Counted from the stretch's first letter, positions 26,462 through 36,540 are shown. The stretch is 64,000 nucleotides of DNA from an uncultured Ignavibacteria bacterium (GCA_937873695.1 CALMYL010000013.1:89049-153048); one strand, 5' to 3'. The notes: a model not told the origin generated them from the sequence alone. Translations and numbers: made by a program.

Positions 26462-29023
26462 ATGCGAAAAATTCTTCTTTTATTGCCCTCTATATTAGTC
26501 ATTTTCGGGCTTTTGTTTGTTTCCGGTCTTTTTGAGAGCGGTTCAAATTTAGCTGAATTAAAATACAAAAAAAATGCTCCCGGTGACTGGTTCTATTACC
26601 AGCGTTCATACCCGGAAGGTGATATTCCATACGATAAGTACTTCGGTGCAATGGAAGAAAAAAAGGTTATGGAACAGATGGATAATCCCACATCTGCACT
26701 TAACTGGACGCCTAACGGACCATATAATATAGGCGGAAGGATAACCGCAATAGCAGTAAATCCGTTAAATCCGGATATCATCATAATTGGGGCGGCAGCA
26801 GGCGGAATATTTAAAACAACAAATGGCGGGGCAAACTGGGTTGCTAAAACCGATGAGTGGCCAAGTCTTTCTGTTGGTGCGCTGATAATGCATTCTTCAA
26901 ATCCGAATATTATTTACTGCGGAACAGGTGAAGGCAACAGCGCAATTGATGTTTACCCCGGATTCGGTGTGCTCAAATCAACCGATATGGGCGATACGTG
27001 GAATCTTGTTGGCTTAACCGAAGCACTGCATATTCCTTCAATGGAAATACATCCTTTAAACCCCAATATTGTATATGCATCTGTAATGGCATTTCGCTCG
27101 TTCGGGCAGAATAAAGGTATATACAAATCAACCAATGGCGGTGTTAACTGGGCAAGAGTTTTATTTGTATCTGATTCAACTTCAGGTGTCGATGTTAAAG
27201 TATCACCGGATGACCTGAATATTGTTTACGCCGCGATGTGGGAGCGTATCCGCACCCCACCATCAATATCCAAAACAGGTGGTATATCAAGCGGACTTTA
27301 CCGCTCATCAAACGGTGGAGCCAACTGGCAGCAGCTTGGGGTTTCAAATGGAATTCCCGCATCAAGCTCAACAACGGGCAGGATAAGCATTGCAGTTGCA
27401 AAATCGAACCCTGACTATGTTTATTCAATTTTTAAGACTACAACGGGTAACAATATCAGTGGTATATATAAGTCAACCAATAAAGGACTCAACTGGACAA
27501 CCATGTCCATGTCAGGAGTATCATCGTCGGGGTTTGATTGGTACTTTGGATTGATAGAAGTTGACCCAACTGATCCGAATAAAGTATATATAGGCAGTGT
27601 TGATATTTTCAGAACAACTAACGGTACAAGCTGGGTTAACTTAACCAACTCATACAGCGGTACTTTTGACCAGCAGCATCCTGACCAGCATGTGCTGTGG
27701 ATAAATCCTGCAAGTCCGAACAACTTAATTTGCGGAAATGACGGCGGCATTTTTGAAACATCAACAGGCAATGCGCCTTGGGTAAAAAGCTATGACCTTC
27801 CGATAACGCAATTCTATGCGACGAATATTGATTACCTTAATCCGCTGCGTAAGATAGGCGGCTCTCAGGATAACGGCTCTAAGATCACTTTTACCGGCGG
27901 AACAGATAACTGGGAAGTTATATACGGCGGTGATGGGTTTACCGCTCATGTTGATTATACTAACTCTAATATTATTTACTGTACATCGCAAAACGGTGGA
28001 CTGGGCAGAAGCACAAATAACGGTGTATCATTTTCAGATATTACCGGAGGCTTAAGCGGCAGGTTCAACTGGTCAACTCCATATATTCTTGATAATGTAA
28101 ATCCTGCTATACTTTACGTAGGCAGCCATATGCTCTTCCGTTCAACAAACCGCGGAACATCGTGGACAGCTATCAGTGGTGACCTTACACGCGGACCAAA
28201 CGGTAGGCTTGGTACTATCACATGTATCACCAGCGCCGCTCTTGGAGGCGGTGAAAGGGTTATCTATACCGGTACAGATGATGCCAAAATTTCTGTAACA
28301 ACAAACAGCGGAGTCAACTGGACCGATGTTACAGGTATATTGCCGCAAAGATACGTTACCGACGTAAGATGCGATAGCCGGAATCCCGCAATAGCTTACG
28401 TAACTCTCAGCGGATTTAATGTAGATGAAAAGAATACCCGCATTTACCGTACAACAAATTACGGCGCTAGCTGGAACAATATTTCAGGTAATCTGCTTAA
28501 CGTTCCTGCCAACTCCATTATAGTAGATGAAGCCCGCGATTCAGTGCTGTTTGTTGGCTGCGATGCAGGTGTATATTACACTACAAATCTTGGTGCAAGC
28601 TGGGCTATACTTGGCACGGGTTTACCCAATGCACCTGTGTTTGATATCAATTATCATCAGGGCGCGCAAATACTTTGCGCGGGTACGCACGGCAGATCGA
28701 TGTATGAAATAAGTACGGCAAATATACCTATCGGAATAATTGGCAGCAGCGAAGTTGCTGATAAGTTTTCATTGGGGCAGAATTACCCGAACCCGTTCAA
28801 CCCCAAAACAAATATTAAATTCTCAATTCCCAAGGCTGATTACGTTAGATTAAAGGTTTATGATATCACAGGCAGCGAAGTTGCCGTGCTGCTGAATAAA
28901 AATATGCCTAAGGGTGAATATACATATGAATTCGACGCTTCAAATCTGTCAAGCGGTGTTTACTTCTACACGCTTAAAACAGAAAAATTCAATTCAACAA
29001 AGAAGATGATACTTGTGAAATAG
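26462..29023 (+). CDS. Large secreted BNR/sortilin-type beta-propeller with T9SS sorting domain
   Basis: 853 residues. A signal segment (1-25) is followed by many BNR/Asp-box blades of the form KTTNGGANWV, KSTDMGDTWNLV, RSSNGGANWQQL, RTTNYGASWNNI, as in VPS10/sortilin-like and xyloglucanase-type propellers. The acidic residues of a GH74 active site are not evident, so an adhesive or binding role is as likely. The end has NYPNPFNPKTNIKFSIPKAD and finishes in KKMILVK, a type A T9SS sorting domain. A terminator follows. Confidence 0.88.
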   Translation: MRKILLLLPSILVIFGLLFVSGLFESGSNLAELKYKKNAPGDWFYYQRSYPEGDIPYDKYFGAMEEKKVMEQMDNPTSALNWTPNGPYNIGGRITAIAVNPLNPDIIIIGAAAGGIFKTTNGGANWVAKTDEWPSLSVGALIMHSSNPNIIYCGTGEGNSAIDVYPGFGVLKSTDMGDTWNLVGLTEALHIPSMEIHPLNPNIVYASVMAFRSFGQNKGIYKSTNGGVNWARVLFVSDSTSGVDVKVSPDDLNIVYAAMWERIRTPPSISKTGGISSGLYRSSNGGANWQQLGVSNGIPASSSTTGRISIAVAKSNPDYVYSIFKTTTGNNISGIYKSTNKGLNWTTMSMSGVSSSGFDWYFGLIEVDPTDPNKVYIGSVDIFRTTNGTSWVNLTNSYSGTFDQQHPDQHVLWINPASPNNLICGNDGGIFETSTGNAPWVKSYDLPITQFYATNIDYLNPLRKIGGSQDNGSKITFTGGTDNWEVIYGGDGFTAHVDYTNSNIIYCTSQNGGLGRSTNNGVSFSDITGGLSGRFNWSTPYILDNVNPAILYVGSHMLFRSTNRGTSWTAISGDLTRGPNGRLGTITCITSAALGGGERVIYTGTDDAKISVTTNSGVNWTDVTGILPQRYVTDVRCDSRNPAIAYVTLSGFNVDEKNTRIYRTTNYGASWNNISGNLLNVPANSIIVDEARDSVLFVGCDAGVYYTTNLGASWAILGTGLPNAPVFDINYHQGAQILCAGTHGRSMYEISTANIPIGIIGSSEVADKFSLGQNYPNPFNPKTNIKFSIPKADYVRLKVYDITGSEVAVLLNKNMPKGEYTYEFDASNLSSGVYFYTLKTEKFNSTKKMILVK

Positions 29024-29054
29024 ATTTTATAAGTTTAAGTATCAGGGAATTTAG

Positions 29055-29090
29055 AAACCCGGTAAAATATATTTACCGGGTTTTGTTATT
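29055..29090 (+). terminator. Rho-independent terminator
   Basis: AAACCCGGTAAA and TTTACCGGGTTT form a 12-bp stem followed by TTGTTATTATT, immediately after the large propeller gene. Confidence 0.85.
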
Positions 29091-29097
29091 ATTAAAT

Positions 29098-30087
29098 TTA
29101 ATTTGATGAAAGTCTTAGCTGTGCAGAAGGCTCGATTGAGCCGAAAGAATTTGTCATATCCTGAACTGTACCGAAAGGATGGATATTTATACTCTTTTCA
29201 AATATCCACAGGTAAAACGGTTTGTTCAAAGCGGAACCCTGTTCATATCTTGGTTCAAGTGTTATTATAACATGGTAATCGTTATTCAGGCTCTGTATAT
29301 CCGGAAGACCGCCTCCCGGGCAATTTGATTGCAGCCAGTCGTGACCCGGAACGTTCCATATCAAACCGCCCGTAAGCTCGCATAGCTGGTTGTTATCCCT
29401 TAAGTTCGGGGAATCAAATCTGCCGATATTATATTTGAATGATGTGTTTGGAATACTGACAACCCATGCCTGGTAGGTCCATTCCGCGGTATCGGGCAGT
29501 GCGGGGAGAGTTATCCCCGCAGTTGTGCCGTTTGTATCCTGTGTAAACCATATACCTTTTTGATACTGAGATGAAGCTGTTCCTGTAGTTGGTGATGCGA
29601 GAAGAAATTTCCCCTGCGCTGAAGAAAATTGGGATGATACCGGAAGAATATCACTGTAATGCATGGACAAATCAAAAACAAGCTCCGTGCCCTGCAGATG
29701 TTTTGCCCCGCCGAGAATTTTTATATTGCTGGGTATAGTATCGCTGTAACCGGGAGGCTGAATTGTGATTATAACATCATTTACATTATTGATATTGGCT
29801 ATTTTGCCTAAATTTGGCGAAAATGCGCTCCCGGATGTATCGGTAATTTGACCTGAGGCATTAATTGCGAACCTGCCAAGGCTGCGGTATGCGTTCTCAC
29901 CATGATCAAGTCCGGTTTCAATACTGCCCCAGAGTTCATAAGTGCCTTCAACATTTTTATCAAGCTGTTGCAGCCTGTTTACTGTGAGTGTTCCTTTGTT
30001 CTGTGATGTCACAATACCTGAATCATCACCACAAGAATAAAAAACAATGGAAGCAAATAATACAAGTATAACGCTGAATTTTATCAT
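29098..30087 (-). CDS. Lipoprotein, unknown
   Basis: About 329 residues from the ATG at 30087. The signal (IKFSVILVLFASIVFYSC) ends in a lipobox-like FYSC followed by GDDSG, typical of exported lipoproteins. The remainder contains beta-rich, Gly/Asn/Thr-rich sequence, with YELWGSIETGLDHGENAYRSLGRF reminiscent of small anti-sigma-factor/DUF4397-like sensor domains, but I make no firm assignment. A TTG at 30120 lies inside a palindromic repeat and is not the likely start. Confidence 0.7.
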   Translation of the reverse strand: MIKFSVILVLFASIVFYSCGDDSGIVTSQNKGTLTVNRLQQLDKNVEGTYELWGSIETGLDHGENAYRSLGRFAINASGQITDTSGSAFSPNLGKIANINNVNDVIITIQPPGYSDTIPSNIKILGGAKHLQGTELVFDLSMHYSDILPVSSQFSSAQGKFLLASPTTGTASSQYQKGIWFTQDTNGTTAGITLPALPDTAEWTYQAWVVSIPNTSFKYNIGRFDSPNLRDNNQLCELTGGLIWNVPGHDWLQSNCPGGGLPDIQSLNNDYHVIITLEPRYEQGSALNKPFYLWIFEKSINIHPFGTVQDMTNSFGSIEPSAQLRLSSN

Positions 30088-30111
30088 CAAAAAAATTATC
30101 CTTAAATCATA

Positions 30112-30222
30112 AGACTTCAATAGTCTAATGATGTTTTTTATAAATCGCTTTTTTGGAGTGCATCAACTGTGTTGATGCATGTATTGACCGCGTCTAAGCC
30201 GGGCATCCGCAATCAATGCAAT
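30112..30222. repeat. Two-hairpin dispersed repeat (copy 1) plus AGACT palindrome
   Basis: 30112-30126 is AGACT-TCAAT-AGTCT. 30159-30222 holds TGCATCAAC-TGT-GTTGATGCA followed by a second imperfect hairpin (TGTATTGAC...ATCAATGCA) around the conserved core CGTCTAAGCCGGGCAT. A second copy of the two-hairpin unit is at 41095-41157 in the same orientation. No gene lies here. Confidence 0.8.
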
Positions 30223-30234
30223 CCAAAATAAAAC

Positions 30235-31728
30235 CTAATTCCCCAAACCCGGCGTGATACAAATACCCGCGGGGAAGGATGCCATTTCAATATCTTTAAC
30301 CTTGTTATGACCCGCCCAGACATCAATTACAGCTGTAGTCCCCGGTGTTTTGCCTGCGCTTGGCGGATGGTGTACAAATCCGCCGGAAACAGATTCACAC
30401 GTAACATATGCGTAATGCCCGTCAGCGGTGAAATCAATTTTATGCGGCTGCGCGCCAACATTTGATATTGTTTTAACAACCGTGTTAGTTGTCAGATCAA
30501 TTACTGAAACTGAATTGGAGTTCCGGTTAGGCACGTAACACCACCTGCCATCAGGTGAAATTTCCTGCGCCAGCGGATTTAAACCGACCGGTATTGTTAA
30601 AATAAACGCCCTGCTCATCATATCAAACACACGCACGTCATTTGATTTGAGGCAGGTAATATACGCGTACTTATCATCAGGTGTGATTGATACCTGGTAT
30701 GGAACAAAATTATTTGTACCGTTGCCGTTAGGCGGAACAGAAGGATCTACAGGGTAGATATCAATTATCTGCCCGGTTGAAGCCTGAATGAGATATAAAA
30801 ACTCACTGCCCTCGGTAGCCATTAAAACATACTCTTCATTATGGGTGAGCCTTAAGCCGTGCGGTTTGGTCATACGGAATTCATCAATTACACGTGTAAT
30901 GGTCATTGACTGTGTATCGAACTCCTTCATTTCTTTCTGCGCAAGTGTAGCGTCAAAATTGGTATACCATCCTTTTGTGCCGTCATTGGAAAGAATTATA
31001 TGCGCAGGTGAATTACCAGCGAACATCCTGCCGACCCTTTCATATGTCATGGCGTCATATTTTTCAAGGTAACCTTCGGCTATAAGGCTTACATAAAAAT
31101 ACCTGCCCTGGTTATCAACTGTAATTACGTGCGGCGCGTCAAGCGGCTGTGTGGCATTATCCCTGCCGCCAACATCTATAAGCCTTACAAGGTGTTTGTT
31201 ATCCAGATTCACGACCGCAACATAATCGCTTGCCTGGTTTGTAATAAAAGCTTTGTTCGTTATGTTCTGGAACGCAACCTGCCCGTTATCATTTTTTGCG
31301 CCCTGGTTGATCCAGTCAACAATTTTCATCAATTGATTTCCCGCAAGCGGCATTCCATTAGTGTACGGCATCAATGCCTGCGGCATGAGCGGTTCTGAAA
31401 AAGGTGAAATGTTGGTATCAACACGGTTAATGTGCATTGTCATATGGCTCCACCTGGCGTTGTAGGGAATTATTTCAGCGCCGAATGTTGAGCCTGTTAA
31501 CATCAATGATTCCCAGCTTGAAAGATCAAGCCCTGCCTGACGGTTGGTTGAATTATGACACCCGGGGAAGCTGCAATTCTGCGCTAAAATAGGCTGAATA
31601 TCGCGAGTAAAGCTCACCGGTTCGCCAATTGCAGTGGGACTGCCGGAATCGCACCCCATAAAATTGATTGAATTTAAGGCTAAAACTCCGCAAACTGCCG
31701 ATAAAATGAAGATTATTCTCTTTTTCAA
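30235..31728 (-). CDS. Lipoprotein with C-x4-CH haem-type motif and YVTN beta-propeller
   Basis: 497 residues. A signal ending near FMGC (lipobox) is followed by SFTRDIQPILAQNCSFPGCH, which resembles the N-terminus of planctomycete-type cytochrome c domains; the haem motif here is C-x4-C-H, not C-x2-C-H, and MPxxLMP supplies a possible Met ligand. From about residue 150 on there is a YVTN/YncE-like propeller (YVAVVNLDNKHLVRLIDVGG, YAYITCLKSNDVRVFDM, WCYVPNRNSNSVSVIDL). It starts with TTG before KKR. It probably sits at the outer membrane; an electron-transfer role is an inference. Confidence 0.8.
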   Translation of the reverse strand: MKKRIIFILSAVCGVLALNSINFMGCDSGSPTAIGEPVSFTRDIQPILAQNCSFPGCHNSTNRQAGLDLSSWESLMLTGSTFGAEIIPYNARWSHMTMHINRVDTNISPFSEPLMPQALMPYTNGMPLAGNQLMKIVDWINQGAKNDNGQVAFQNITNKAFITNQASDYVAVVNLDNKHLVRLIDVGGRDNATQPLDAPHVITVDNQGRYFYVSLIAEGYLEKYDAMTYERVGRMFAGNSPAHIILSNDGTKGWYTNFDATLAQKEMKEFDTQSMTITRVIDEFRMTKPHGLRLTHNEEYVLMATEGSEFLYLIQASTGQIIDIYPVDPSVPPNGNGTNNFVPYQVSITPDDKYAYITCLKSNDVRVFDMMSRAFILTIPVGLNPLAQEISPDGRWCYVPNRNSNSVSVIDLTTNTVVKTISNVGAQPHKIDFTADGHYAYVTCESVSGGFVHHPPSAGKTPGTTAVIDVWAGHNKVKDIEMASFPAGICITPGLGN

Positions 31729-31900
31729 ACTCTGTTATTTACTTTTTTTGGAATATAAGTGCTAAATGTATTTAATATTAATAATATATACAATGAACAT
31801 ATTTTGCGTGTTACTAACTGTAAACGGCTAAAATTACATATTAATTTCAGGTGCATGCCTGATACGGAAATCGATCATGAAGCCTTTGCTTTCATATCAT

Positions 31901-31993
31901 TTCCCCCTGAGGAGGGGGAACACAAGGGGGTAATATTTTGATTTACAAATTGAACGATTAGAATTCCACGTTGTTGGTGTTGTCACCAACAAC
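31901..31993. repeat. Palindromes in the 31729-32012 gap
   Basis: 31901-31920 is TTCCCCC-TGAGGA-GGGGGAA, followed by ACAAGGGGG. 31970-31993 is GTTGTTGGTG-TTGT-CACCAACAAC, related to 2680-2721 and 36345-36375. The gap has no supported gene; a 60-codon frame at 31759 has no recognisable features. Confidence 0.75.
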
Positions 31994-32012
31994 AAATTCA
32001 ATTCTTAAAATC

Positions 32013-34136
32013 TCACTTCACCAACAGCATTTTCTTCGACTCAACAAACCCATCACCGGTTAATACATAAAAATACACGCCGCTTGAAAAATTACTGCCG
32101 TCGAAATCAAATGAATATGTGCCGGGGATGAGGAAGTCATTCACGATAACTGAAACTTCTCTTCCCAGAATATCGTATATCTTAAGCGATGCGTTCATAG
32201 CTTTGGGAATATCGAACTTTATTTTCGTACTCGGATTAAACGGATTTGGATAATTTTGGTGTAAATTGAAAGTGTGCGGTACAACATAACTTTGCGGCTC
32301 AACGCTGATTAGCACACCGCCACCCGTTGTGGTTTTGATAATTTGGCCGTACGGACTCACAGCATAACCCGTGTTGTCATCTGTAAAATACAAACCATAT
32401 GAACTGAAATAATTAACACAATATGTTGCAAACCAGTTTTCGCCGCCATTGGTAGTTTTGTACATGATGTTATTTTCTGCTGAAGCATAACCGGTCAAAG
32501 CAGAATAAAAATAAACTGCGGAAATTCTGTCCGGGAATCCCTGAATAGTCCATGTATCACCCAAATTTGTTGTTCTGGCAATGACACCATTAAAGTTTAC
32601 GGAGTTAAGTTTGTATCCTGCTACAAAAAAAGTATTATTCGGACTGAAACATAAGTCTCTAACATTATACATAGAGTCTGGATAATAAGCAGTCCAGCTA
32701 TTCCCACCATTCGTAGTTCTTTTAATAATTGCATTATCTAAGGCGTTTTTATGACCTCCTGTAAAACCGGTTAAACTATTCAGAAATGAAACAACCTCAT
32801 ATTGACAAGAATCATTAACTGCAGGAGACCAGTTTAAACCTCCATTAATTGTTTTAATATTATAGCCCCATTTAGTAACTGCATAACCTGTATCTGCCGA
32901 AGGGAATGATATCCCGTACAAATGATCTGTTTGTCCTGTTTCTAGGATCTGCCAATTTACTCCTGCGTTTGTTGTACGCGCAAATCTGCCGCCATCAATA
33001 CCTGCAAAACCTGTATTTGTGTCGGGGAAAACTATGCTGTTTACCCCTGTATATGTTATTAATCCCAAATAGTAAGGAGTCCAGTTTATTCCGTTATTTG
33101 TTGTCTTATAAATGAAGTTATTCCCGCCTGTGAAACCAGTATTAGAATTAATAAAAGTCACATCATAAAAACTATCCATAAATCCGCTTGTCAAGTCTAA
33201 CCAGTTAGTTCCGCCATTTGTGGTTCTGAACAAAAAATATCTATCCAGTCCTATCCCATCATTAAAATTTTTAAGAAAAGTATTTTTGGATTTATAAGAA
33301 TACGTCCAGTTATTGCCCTGATTGGTAGTCAGCCAGGTATCGCTGTTTCCTCTGATGTAACCGTTATTCTGATCGAAAAATTTTATTTGTCCGGCAGTAC
33401 CATTTATAAAATTATATACAGTATCCCAGCCCGCCCCGCCGTTAGTGGTTTTTAACAAGAGGTTTCTGTTCGCAAAAGTTGTTACGAAACCTGTTTGAGC
33501 ATTCAGGAAATATACCCCATTTGTCCTGAACCTGAAATTTACGGGAATCGTATCCCATGTTATACCGCCGTTAGTAGTTTTATGTATCCTGCTGCTGCTA
33601 AATACAGTTGGTTTGTATCCCACTACAAAACCAATATTGTTTGTTGGGAAGTGAAGTGAATAAAATATGTTATCAGGATAAGCTGTAAGGCTCAAGTTCC
33701 AGCTCTCACCAAGATCATTGCTGATATAAACTTTATTATTTTTTAAGCCGTAAAGTGAAATTTGAGGTGAAGTACTGAAATCATTTACAGAATCAACCGG
33801 CGCGGGTATATATCTCCAGTTATTTCCGCCGTTGGTTGTTTTTAAAATTCCGTTGGTTGAATTGGAAAATCCGGTCAGCTCATTAATAAAAATTATCGAT
33901 TCACCGCATTCTTTATTTTGCATTACCGAGAACGATACCCCGTTATCTGTAGATTTCATCATTGTGCCGCCATAACCTGATACATACACGATGTTATTTC
34001 CGGCATATTCTGCATCAGTTAAATAATTTCCCTGCGGCAAAGGATTAAGCCAGAACCATCCATCCTGTGAAAAAGATTTACAATTAATTAATATTAAAAG
34101 AAATAAGAAAAATTTAAGTTTTTTAAAAATATTCAT
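32013..34136 (-). CDS. YCF48/BNR-type beta-propeller with T9SS sorting domain (paralogue B)
   Basis: 707 residues. Signal peptide (about 1-22), then some fourteen blades with the K-T-T-N-x-G-x-x-W Asp-box motif and FINELTGFSNSTNG-type connecting turns, as in YCF48-like and BNR proteins. The end is a type A sorting domain with NYPNPFNPSTKIKFDIPKAM and KKMLLVK. Its ATG overlaps the stop of paralogue A by four bases. The first about 95 mature residues and the last about 90 are nearly identical to paralogue A, while the middle differs. Likely a surface or secreted adhesion/binding protein; no function is known. Confidence 0.88.
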   Translation of the reverse strand: MNIFKKLKFFLFLLILINCKSFSQDGWFWLNPLPQGNYLTDAEYAGNNIVYVSGYGGTMMKSTDNGVSFSVMQNKECGESIIFINELTGFSNSTNGILKTTNGGNNWRYIPAPVDSVNDFSTSPQISLYGLKNNKVYISNDLGESWNLSLTAYPDNIFYSLHFPTNNIGFVVGYKPTVFSSSRIHKTTNGGITWDTIPVNFRFRTNGVYFLNAQTGFVTTFANRNLLLKTTNGGAGWDTVYNFINGTAGQIKFFDQNNGYIRGNSDTWLTTNQGNNWTYSYKSKNTFLKNFNDGIGLDRYFLFRTTNGGTNWLDLTSGFMDSFYDVTFINSNTGFTGGNNFIYKTTNNGINWTPYYLGLITYTGVNSIVFPDTNTGFAGIDGGRFARTTNAGVNWQILETGQTDHLYGISFPSADTGYAVTKWGYNIKTINGGLNWSPAVNDSCQYEVVSFLNSLTGFTGGHKNALDNAIIKRTTNGGNSWTAYYPDSMYNVRDLCFSPNNTFFVAGYKLNSVNFNGVIARTTNLGDTWTIQGFPDRISAVYFYSALTGYASAENNIMYKTTNGGENWFATYCVNYFSSYGLYFTDDNTGYAVSPYGQIIKTTTGGGVLISVEPQSYVVPHTFNLHQNYPNPFNPSTKIKFDIPKAMNASLKIYDILGREVSVIVNDFLIPGTYSFDFDGSNFSSGVYFYVLTGDGFVESKKMLLVK
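32053..32259. repeat. 207-bp identical block (3' ends of the paralogues)
   Basis: Base-for-base identical, by eye, to 34173-34379. It encodes most of the sorting domain of paralogue B. Confidence 0.9.
33874..34058. repeat. 185-bp identical block (5' ends of the paralogues)
   Basis: Base-for-base identical, by eye, to 35991-36175. It encodes the N-terminal mature region of paralogue B. Confidence 0.9.
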
Positions 34137-36247
34137 TTTATCAACACCATCCTTCTGGATTCTACAAACCCTTCACCGGTTAATACATAAAAATACACGC
34201 CGCTTGAAAAATTACTGCCGTCGAAATCAAATGAATATGTGCCGGGGATGAGGAAGTCATTCACGATAACTGAAACTTCTCTTCCCAGAATATCGTATAT
34301 CTTAAGCGATGCGTTCATAGCTTTGGGAATATCGAACTTTATTTTCGTACTCGGATTAAACGGATTTGGATAATTTTGGAATAAAGTGAAAGTATGAGGT
34401 ACAATATAACTTTGCGGCTCAACGCTTATGAGCACACCGCCACCTGTTGTGGTTTTGATAATTTGGCCGTTAAAACCTGCTCCGTAGCCTGTAATGCTAT
34501 CAGTGAAATAGAGACTTTCACTATTTGAAGCATTTATACAATAAGTACGATACCAATTATCTCCTCTGTTAGTAGTTTTGTAAATTGAGTTATTTGAAGA
34601 AGCTGCATAACCTATACCGGTGGTAGGGAAGTGAATTGAAAATATTGAAGATGGGAAAATATTATAGCTCCAGCTCAAACCATAGTCGGTAGATCTGTAT
34701 ATTACTCCTTTACTGCTGTATTTATAACCTGCTGCATATATATAATTATCTTCTGTACAAAAAAGTTCTTGAACAACCATTATAGAGTCCAATTGAGTGA
34801 CTGTCCAGCTATTTCCGCGATTTGTTGTTTTCAATATTTTACCAATACCACCATAAGAACCTGAAGCACTGGCAAAACCGGTAATATTGTTTACAAATTT
34901 TAAATCCTGAAATGCGCCATGCAGTAATCTTTCCATGTAAATCCAATTTACCCCGCCATTAATAGTCTTATAGAAAAAACCCTCGTAAGTTACTAAATAT
35001 CCTGTATCAGCTGATGGAAAAGATATTACTGGTGATGAATAATTTTGACCAATATAATATATATTCCAGTTCAAACCGCAATTTGTTGTCTTTGCAATTT
35101 TCCCCGGATTTATTGCTGCATAACCGGTATTGTTATCAATAAATGTCAATTCATCAACAAAAGGTCCGGCGATGCTGTCCAGTCCCAAATAGTAATCAGT
35201 CCAGTTTATGCCCCTATTGGTAGTTTTATAAATTTTGTTTTTGCCGCTGATAAATCCGGTTAATTGGTTCAGGAAAGTAACAGAAGTAAAATTATCATAT
35301 ATTCCATTAGTAATTGAATACCATGTGGTACCCTGGTTGGTGGTTCTGTAAAAAAAGTTTGTTTTTTCAATATCAAAACCAATGCCTTCATTTAAATTTT
35401 TCAGAAAAGTATTGTGTGTCGTATTTACAGTATTCCAGTTTAATCCGCTATCTGTTGTAGTAACTATAGAATATGGACCTTTAATATAACCTGTGTTATT
35501 ATCAAAAAATATTAACTTTTGTGGAATAAAAGGGATGGCTGATATTGTATCCCATGTTAAACATCCATTACTGGTTTTAATTAATAAAGACCTGCTTGAG
35601 AGAATCAAAGCCAATCCTTTTTGTTGATCAAAAAAATACATATTAGGTATATTGTATTTAAGACTAGTGTTAATACTATTCCAATTTAATCCGCTATTTG
35701 TGGTCTTATAGATGCTGCATACATTTGTGTTTGTTCTAAAACCGGAACAATAACCTGTGTTTTGGTCAATAAAATATATAAATGATAAGAATTCATCCAG
35801 ATAAGCTATTAAACTTGAATTCCAGCTTTCCCCTAAATCCATGCTTAAAAAAACTTCATCGTTTCTAATCCCATATATCAAATTATTGCTGTGATAACCC
35901 ATAACAGAATCAACCGGCGCGGGTATATACCGCCAGTTATTTCCGCCGTTAGTGGTCTTTAATATTCCATTGGTTGAATTGGAAAATCCTGTCAGCTCAT
36001 TAATAAAAATTATCGATTCACCGCATTCTTTATTTTGCATTACCGAGAACGATACCCCGTTATCTGTAGATTTCATCATTGTGCCGCCATAACCTGATAC
36101 ATACACGATGTTATTTCCGGCATATTCTGCATCAGTTAAATAATTTCCCTGCGGCAAAGGATTAAGCCAGAACCAGCCATCCTGAGAATGGACATTTAAT
36201 GAAAATGATAAACAAATTAAAGAAAGGATAAAATATAATTTTTTCAT
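34133..36247 (-). CDS. YCF48/BNR-type beta-propeller with T9SS sorting domain (paralogue A)
   Basis: 704 residues, upstream gene of the tandem pair. Signal peptide (about 1-20, KKLYFILSLICLSFSLNV), then repeated Asp-box blades such as KTTNGGNNWRYI, KTTNRGINWTDY, RSTDYGLSWSYN, and a type A sorting domain (NYPNPFNPSTKI... RRMVLIK). Domain order and length match paralogue B. The ends are nearly identical in DNA to that gene, yet the central blades share only the general repeat pattern, so the pair is a mosaic. The ATGA overlap suggests one transcript. Confidence 0.88.
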   Translation of the reverse strand: MKKLYFILSLICLSFSLNVHSQDGWFWLNPLPQGNYLTDAEYAGNNIVYVSGYGGTMMKSTDNGVSFSVMQNKECGESIIFINELTGFSNSTNGILKTTNGGNNWRYIPAPVDSVMGYHSNNLIYGIRNDEVFLSMDLGESWNSSLIAYLDEFLSFIYFIDQNTGYCSGFRTNTNVCSIYKTTNSGLNWNSINTSLKYNIPNMYFFDQQKGLALILSSRSLLIKTSNGCLTWDTISAIPFIPQKLIFFDNNTGYIKGPYSIVTTTDSGLNWNTVNTTHNTFLKNLNEGIGFDIEKTNFFYRTTNQGTTWYSITNGIYDNFTSVTFLNQLTGFISGKNKIYKTTNRGINWTDYYLGLDSIAGPFVDELTFIDNNTGYAAINPGKIAKTTNCGLNWNIYYIGQNYSSPVISFPSADTGYLVTYEGFFYKTINGGVNWIYMERLLHGAFQDLKFVNNITGFASASGSYGGIGKILKTTNRGNSWTVTQLDSIMVVQELFCTEDNYIYAAGYKYSSKGVIYRSTDYGLSWSYNIFPSSIFSIHFPTTGIGYAASSNNSIYKTTNRGDNWYRTYCINASNSESLYFTDSITGYGAGFNGQIIKTTTGGGVLISVEPQSYIVPHTFTLFQNYPNPFNPSTKIKFDIPKAMNASLKIYDILGREVSVIVNDFLIPGTYSFDFDGSNFSSGVYFYVLTGEGFVESRRMVLIK

Positions 36248-36344
36248 AACAAATTACATTAGGTTATTTTTAACATATTAAATTAATAGTATATTAACAA
36301 TACAATTTTCAGAAATTATTAATTTGCCATTCATTTGATATTTG

Positions 36345-36436
36345 TTGTTGGTGACGCTACGCTAAACACCAACAAAGGGGTAATTTTCAAAAATTATTAA
36401 TTTACCCATTTTCATCGGATGACTTGAAGTCATTCG
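36345..36436. repeat. Palindromes upstream of dxr
   Basis: 36345-36353/36367-36375 is TTGTTGGTG/CACCAACAA. 36416-36436 is CGGATGACT-TGA-AGTCATTCG (one G-T pair). The 293-base gap 36248-36540 contains no gene. A weak promoter candidate for dxr is TTG at 36476 with TAACTTTC at 36496-36503. Confidence 0.7.
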
Positions 36437-36540
36437 ATAAATTTTCACAATTCCACTCATTTTCCGCAGGTTTCCTTGCCCCAAAATTAGCATACTAACT
36501 TTCATAAATAAACGCTAAATTACCAAATATATACGTTATA

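Noticed and set aside
31759..31941. 60-codon plus-strand frame.
   Set aside because: Its end lies in the CCCCCTGAGGAGGGGG palindrome and it shows no family features or ribosome binding site.
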